Source: Syntrophobacter sp. SbD2
GTDB taxonomy: Bacteria > Desulfobacterota > Syntrophobacteria > Syntrophobacterales > Syntrophobacteraceae
Assembly: GCA_900290385.1 (NCBI GenBank)
Contig: OMSV01000192.1
Coordinates: 1,138-19,114, forward strand
DNA: 17,977 bases
Reading direction: 5' to 3'
Part shown: positions 14,397 to 17,977 of the stretch, piece after piece
Position numbering within the stretch: the first letter of the stretch is position 1
How the letters are laid out: the number at the start of each line of letters is the position of its first letter
Made by a program: the position numbers and the translations under genes
The notes under the pieces: model-generated
Told to the model about the DNA's origin: nothing
Database searches by the model: none
What the model saw: the letters and a program-made list of their open reading frames with translations, nothing else

Positions 14397-14790
14397 CCGT
14401 GATCATCTGTACGTAACAAATCTCTGCAATTGCCACCGGTTCAGGCTCAGCGATGTCCACCCAGCTTGCCACATGTTGAACTGTCTGTCTCTCGCCATAT
14501 GATTACAATATTGTGGAAATTTAAGGATAACAACGGGGATGGATGGAGCGGCGAAGGAGTTGTGACCCTTCTACAACGTATCAAATAATCTTTCCTAAAA
14601 TGTATCATTTAATTTTTCACCTCACAGTAATCGGGTTAGGGACACAAGGGATGAAAAATAGAAAGGGAAAAGAGGCCATCAACTGCGAAGACTGTGGTAT
14701 GTCCTGAAAGTGCCAAAACTGCTTCCCATGACGCACCGCTTGCTTTTTAGACTCGTATATGGCAAGGTTCTAATAGAAAGGACTTGAACA

Positions 14791-15330
14791 ATGACCGGAC
14801 AAGAGAAAATCGAAGAGATAAAGCAACGGGCCAGGAAGAATTTTTCTCTGGGGTACAATTGCGCCGAGTGTGTTGCCGAAGCGGTTTTAGCCCTGATAGA
14901 CACCGGGCTGCCTCCCGAGGTAAAAAAACTTGCAACGGGCTTCGGCGGTGGAATCGGGCTCTTTGGCGACACTTGCGGAGCGCTCACCGGTGCGGTCATG
15001 GCGGTCGGCGCAGTCCACGGAAGGAGCTCTCTTCCCGAGGGTGAAGGGAAAGAGGCACTGATGAAGGGCAAGGAGGAGCTTAACGGCAGGCCCGGTCTCT
15101 ACAGACTGTTTAACCAAATTCCGAATCGGTTCAAGGCTCAGAACGGTCACACACTCTGTAGGGAGTTGACAGCCAAGTGGCGGACAGACTGGCTCAGCCG
15201 GGATCGTGCCCTATTTTGCCGCGAACTCATCACGGTCGCGGCGGGAATTGCGGCGGAGCTGATAGTGACAGACAAGAACGAGAGCGCGTCGAAGCCGTTT
15301 GGCGAAAACGTGGAAAACCTCAAGGAATAG
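14791..15330 (+). CDS. C_GCAxxG_C_C family redox-type protein
   Basis: Predicted 179-aa cytosolic protein of the C_GCAxxG_C_C family (putative redox-active protein), which is common in anaerobes and has no established reaction. Seen: NCAECV with Cys24 and Cys27, the signature GLFGDTCGALTGAVMAVG with Cys62, and two later cysteines in TLCREL (Cys123) and FCREL (Cys143), the spacing expected for the family. The conserved cysteines could bind a metal or form disulfides. The ATG at 14791 follows AAAGGAC by 7 bp. It faces the synthetase gene on the other strand across 135 bp that include runs of six and nine G (15366-15371 region and about 15382-15390) and no clear terminator. No operon partner is visible, and a link with the catabolic cluster is not shown. 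Confidence 0.8.
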   Translation: MTGQEKIEEIKQRARKNFSLGYNCAECVAEAVLALIDTGLPPEVKKLATGFGGGIGLFGDTCGALTGAVMAVGAVHGRSSLPEGEGKEALMKGKEELNGRPGLYRLFNQIPNRFKAQNGHTLCRELTAKWRTDWLSRDRALFCRELITVAAGIAAELIVTDKNESASKPFGENVENLKE

Positions 15331-15465
15331 CGGGCTCGTGTTGCGATGCGTACGTTCCCACTTACCGGGGGGCCAAACCCTGGGGGGGGGCCACGCACGA
15401 GACGAATTTTTCGAAGAAACCCTTGGCGTGTTCGCCGGGCAAGGGCAGATTAACGGGGAGGCCTG

Positions 15466-16936
15466 CTACTCTTGACGGCCTTCGATAATTTTTTTCAAAT
15501 CGGGTTTGGAAACCTTTCCCATGGCATTTCTGGGTAACTCCTGCAACTCCAGTGCATCTTTGGGAACCTTGTAAGGAGCGAGCCGCTCCTTCCCCCAGGC
15601 CTTTAGTGCGTCGGGATTCAAACTCGCCCCTTCCCTCATCACCAGCGCAGCGACGACCCGCTCGCCCCAGGCCGGGTCGGGGATTCCCACTACAGCGCAT
15701 TCCTTGATGAGCGGGTGAGTAAGGAGGGTTTCTTCGATTTCCAGGGCCGAGACCTTGTAGCCGCCGGTCTTGATGATGTCCACACTGCTGCGTCCGAGAA
15801 TGCGATAGATCCCTTTTTCCTGCAGGGCTACGTCGCCGGTTAAGAACCAACCGTCCCGGAAAGCTCTGCTGGTTTCCTCCGGTCTTTTCCAGTATTCCAG
15901 AAAGACGGTCTTGCCCCGCACCACGATTTCTCCCGGAGTTCCGGGCTCTGCCGGTGCCCCTGTTTCATCAGTTAACCTCACTTCCACCCCCGGCAATGGG
16001 ATCCCGACCCATCCGGGAAACCGCTTCCCCTGCAGCGGGTTGGAAAGGCACATACCGATCTCGGTCATTCCGTATCGCTCCAACAGGACATGTCCGGAAA
16101 TCTCCTTCCACCTCTCTAAGGTCGGGACCGGCAAGGCCGCTGAACCGGACACCATAAGCCGCATCCGGCGGCAACCCAGGGACATGCGTTCCTGTTCGGC
16201 AGCAGATGCCTTCTCCCAGGCGTCTATCAGCCTTACATAGATGACCCCCCTGGGCAATGCGGTCCCAGACTTTCTGTGCGTCGAATGCGGGAAATATCTC
16301 GCACACTGCCCCCACCCATAGGGCGCAGGCGATGACGTTTACAATCCCGTGGATGTGATGCAACGGCAAAACTTCCAATATCCGATCCTCCACGGTCCAT
16401 CCCCAGGCCTCAACCAGACTGGTAATCTGGGCGGCAATATTTTCATGGGTGCTTACCACGCCTTTGGGCTTGCCCGTGGTGCCGCTTGTATAGAGGATCA
16501 TGGCCCGCCGCGACTCCACAACCGACGGCAGAGGGCCAGCCACAGAGTCCAGCGCCTCGGTGCTCAAAGCGAATCTAAGATTGCGCTTCCCGGCCACCGA
16601 ATCGATCCGACTGACAAAATCAGGATGTGCCACCACCGCCGCCGGGGTCGTGTCATCAAGCACGTATTCCAACTCCGGCCTCGGGTGGAACACAGACAAC
16701 GGGACGGCAATCCCCCCGGCTCGCCAGATACCCCACTGCAAGGCCACGTAATGGAACCCCGGAGGGGCCAAAAAAGCCACCGGCCTTTGTTGCAAATCTT
16801 TGGATCCGTCCAGGAGAAAGGACGCGACCTTGCCCGACGCATCCAGGAGTTGCCGATAGGTAAAACTGCCTTCCGGAGCAATGATCCCCGTCCGATCGCC
16901 ATACCGTTCGGCTCGTGATGTGAGAAGTATGGACAT
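15466..16936 (-). pseudogene. ACSF3/MatB-like acyl-CoA synthetase, broken by an internal deletion and frameshift
   Basis: Members activate malonate, methylmalonate or related acids to CoA esters with ATP. The ATG at 16934-16936 follows AGGAGG. The N-terminal frame carries the adenylation P-loop MILYTSGTTGKPKGV (residues 146-160) and runs in conserved form to FDAQKVWDRIAQG near 16245. The C-terminal frame resumes as VIYVRLIDAWEKAS and contains LMVSGSAALP, LLERYGMTEIGM, GWFLTGD, GRSSVDIIKTGGYKVSALE and RNAMGKV with the catalytic lysine. These blocks closely resemble human ACSF3. At the junction the frames differ by one, and about 11 residues expected between VWD and the IY of the VFMAVPTIY block are missing, pointing to a deletion of roughly 30-35 bp at a run of six G. 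The N-terminal frame alone ends at about 15968. The partial MFS gene lies 131 bp upstream on the same strand. Confidence 0.8.
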
Positions 16937-17067
16937 GGCTGGCCCTCCTGGGAAATTTGTTTAAAATCTCTTTTCTTGGCTGTCTGCTTCCCGCAATCCT
17001 CTCCAACTCAAAAATCCCGTCATAAAGCGCCGGAACGGGAATTATCGCGCCGGCATGTCCTCCCCCG

Positions 17068-17977
17068 TCACCACCCAGGCTTGGGCGGCTTCAAAGCCAG
17101 GCAACCCAGGGAGGCAACCAAGGCCGCGCCCGCCAAAACATAGAAGCCGCTCACAAAGGTACCGGTTATATCAACCAGCCTGCCGATGACAGGCGGCAAT
17201 ATCATGACGCCGGCTGCTCCCCAGGTGTTGACAAATCCCATGGCCACACCGGGAGTGGCCGGACAATTGTCCCTGGCGCCGTTAAAGATGCCGGCAAAGG
17301 GTAAGCCGGCCATAATGCCGGTAAAGAAGATGGCCGTGGCAGCCATGCACACGGTAGTTGACAAACCCATCCAGGCAAATCCCAGCGCCAGGCCCGCACA
17401 GGCTGACACCAGCAGTGACCTGGTGGAAAGAATATTTCGTCCAAGGATTAGACCACCCAGGGGCCGTGAGATAATCCCCAGTAACAACACGGCGGAACCC
17501 ACCATACCAGCCGTTTTGGGATCCAGGTGGATGCTCTTGATCAACAATGTGTTTACCCATACCCCTGCGGCAATGATAACCCCAAAGCTGCCGAGTTGCG
17601 CCCATGACAGCAGCCAGATATTGGGGTTGGCGAGGACGTTGGTCCAGTTGATCTTGGGGCTTGTGGTATGTCTGGGAGTGTCGGGAGCAAGAAAATGCCA
17701 CAACAGTGCAAACACCCCAGCCATGCCGCCGGTGACGAAGAAAACGCCATGCCAGCCAACGGCAGCCAGGAGCTGGGGGACACCGTAGATGACGAATCCA
17801 GATCCTAGGAGAATGGAACCGCCGTAAATTCCTTGAGCACCCTGGATTTCTTTGCCGGCAAAGAATGTGGGAACATAGCGGGCCCCGGCGATAAAAGCTG
17901 AACCTGTGCCGATGCCTATGATGAACTTCAACGCGAGGATCTGATAATAAGAGTCGGAAAGGCCTATGAGACAGTTG
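17068..17977 (-). CDS. MFS transporter, C-terminal part, 5' end beyond the window
   Basis: At least 303 residues of a major facilitator superfamily carrier in the inner membrane. The frame stays open to the right edge; the visible N-terminal part reads LIGLSDSYYQILALKFIIGI followed by GTGSAFIAG, a typical MFS helix, so the true start lies outside. About nine to ten hydrophobic segments follow, with a hydrophilic central loop (PDTPRHTTSPKINWTNV) and the loop motif SRPLGGLILGRN in the C-terminal half. It ends at TGA 17068-17070 and precedes the acyl-CoA synthetase by 131 bp on the same strand. Import of the acid activated by that synthetase is a reasonable guess, but nothing in the sequence fixes the substrate. 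It is a different MFS type from the ACS-like carrier at 8012-9337. Confidence 0.75.
   Translation of the reverse strand, partial: NCLIGLSDSYYQILALKFIIGIGTGSAFIAGARYVPTFFAGKEIQGAQGIYGGSILLGSGFVIYGVPQLLAAVGWHGVFFVTGGMAGVFALLWHFLAPDTPRHTTSPKINWTNVLANPNIWLLSWAQLGSFGVIIAAGVWVNTLLIKSIHLDPKTAGMVGSAVLLLGIISRPLGGLILGRNILSTRSLLVSACAGLALGFAWMGLSTTVCMAATAIFFTGIMAGLPFAGIFNGARDNCPATPGVAMGFVNTWGAAGVMILPPVIGRLVDITGTFVSGFYVLAGAALVASLGCLALKPPKPGW

Larger units (their letters stand above)
14164..14790. other. Long intergenic region with a CMD remnant and repeat
   Basis: This 627-bp stretch holds a degenerate palindromic repeat (about 14236-14275), an antisense CMD C-terminal remnant (14316-14396), and an AT-rich part with similar words GTATCAAATAAT and GTATCATTTAAT near 14578-14613. 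A very short open frame, ATG 14651 to TGA 14705-14707 (18 codons), contains CEDC; reading through the TGA adds KCQNCFP before the next stop. No other gene is recognised. Confidence 0.5.

Noticed and set aside
15366..15390. Runs of six and nine G between convergent genes as a phase-variation tract
   Set aside because: They lie outside coding sequence and not in a promoter position, so slippage there would have no evident effect.
16240..16250. Synthetase break as a simple homopolymer sequencing error in the G6 run
   Set aside because: Correcting one G restores the frame but still leaves about 11 expected residues missing, so a deletion is needed as well.

Overview
The window looks like chromosomal DNA of an anaerobic, acyl-CoA-metabolising bacterium, most likely of the Desulfobacterota (deltaproteobacterial) type. 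That placement is inference, from a 4-hydroxybutyryl-CoA dehydratase-type enzyme, a cytosolic histidine kinase paired with a sigma-54 activator, and many CoA-dependent catabolic genes. No rRNA, tRNA, CRISPR array or transposase is visible.

Layout. Positions 1-1914 (minus strand) hold a thiolase that runs off the left edge and a type-2 3-hydroxyacyl-CoA dehydrogenase of the SDR family. After a 472-bp divergent intergenic region, 2387-6081 (plus) encodes a GAF-GAF-PAS histidine kinase and its NtrC-family response regulator. From 6306 to 13071 (plus) runs a catabolic cluster: 4-hydroxybutyryl-CoA dehydratase family protein, MFS carrier, two-subunit glutaconate-type CoA-transferase, a second SDR and a double-domain carboxymuconolactone decarboxylase (CMD) family protein. 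An enoyl-CoA hydratase follows at 13378-14163. Then come a 627-bp stretch with a degenerate antisense CMD remnant, a C_GCAxxG_C_C protein (14791-15330) and, on the minus strand, a broken ACSF3/MatB-like acyl-CoA synthetase and a partial MFS carrier that runs off the right edge.

How it may work. Taken together the genes can be ordered as one route: uptake of an organic acid (MFS), CoA activation (CoA-transferase), dehydration of a 4-hydroxyacyl-CoA to an enoyl-CoA (dehydratase), hydration (enoyl-CoA hydratase), oxidation (SDR) and thiolysis (thiolase). Good -24/-12 (sigma-54) promoter matches stand in front of both the SDR-thiolase operon (1972-1987, minus) and the dehydratase (6188-6203, plus), on either side of the kinase/activator pair. 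The simplest reading is a self-contained acid-sensing regulon. The substrate cannot be fixed from sequence; 4-hydroxybutyrate is the default guess.

Most unusual. Three genes of the putative pathway are each thrown out of frame by a short tandem duplication of length 3n+1: 13 bp in the thiolase, exact 25 bp in the CoA-transferase alpha subunit, exact 13 bp at the start of the CMD gene. A fourth gene, the synthetase, has lost roughly ten residues together with a frame change. This is either a decaying or reversibly switched pathway, or an assembly problem; reads across the junctions would decide. The enoyl-CoA hydratase is also flanked by inverted copies of a CMD 3' end plus a palindromic repeat.
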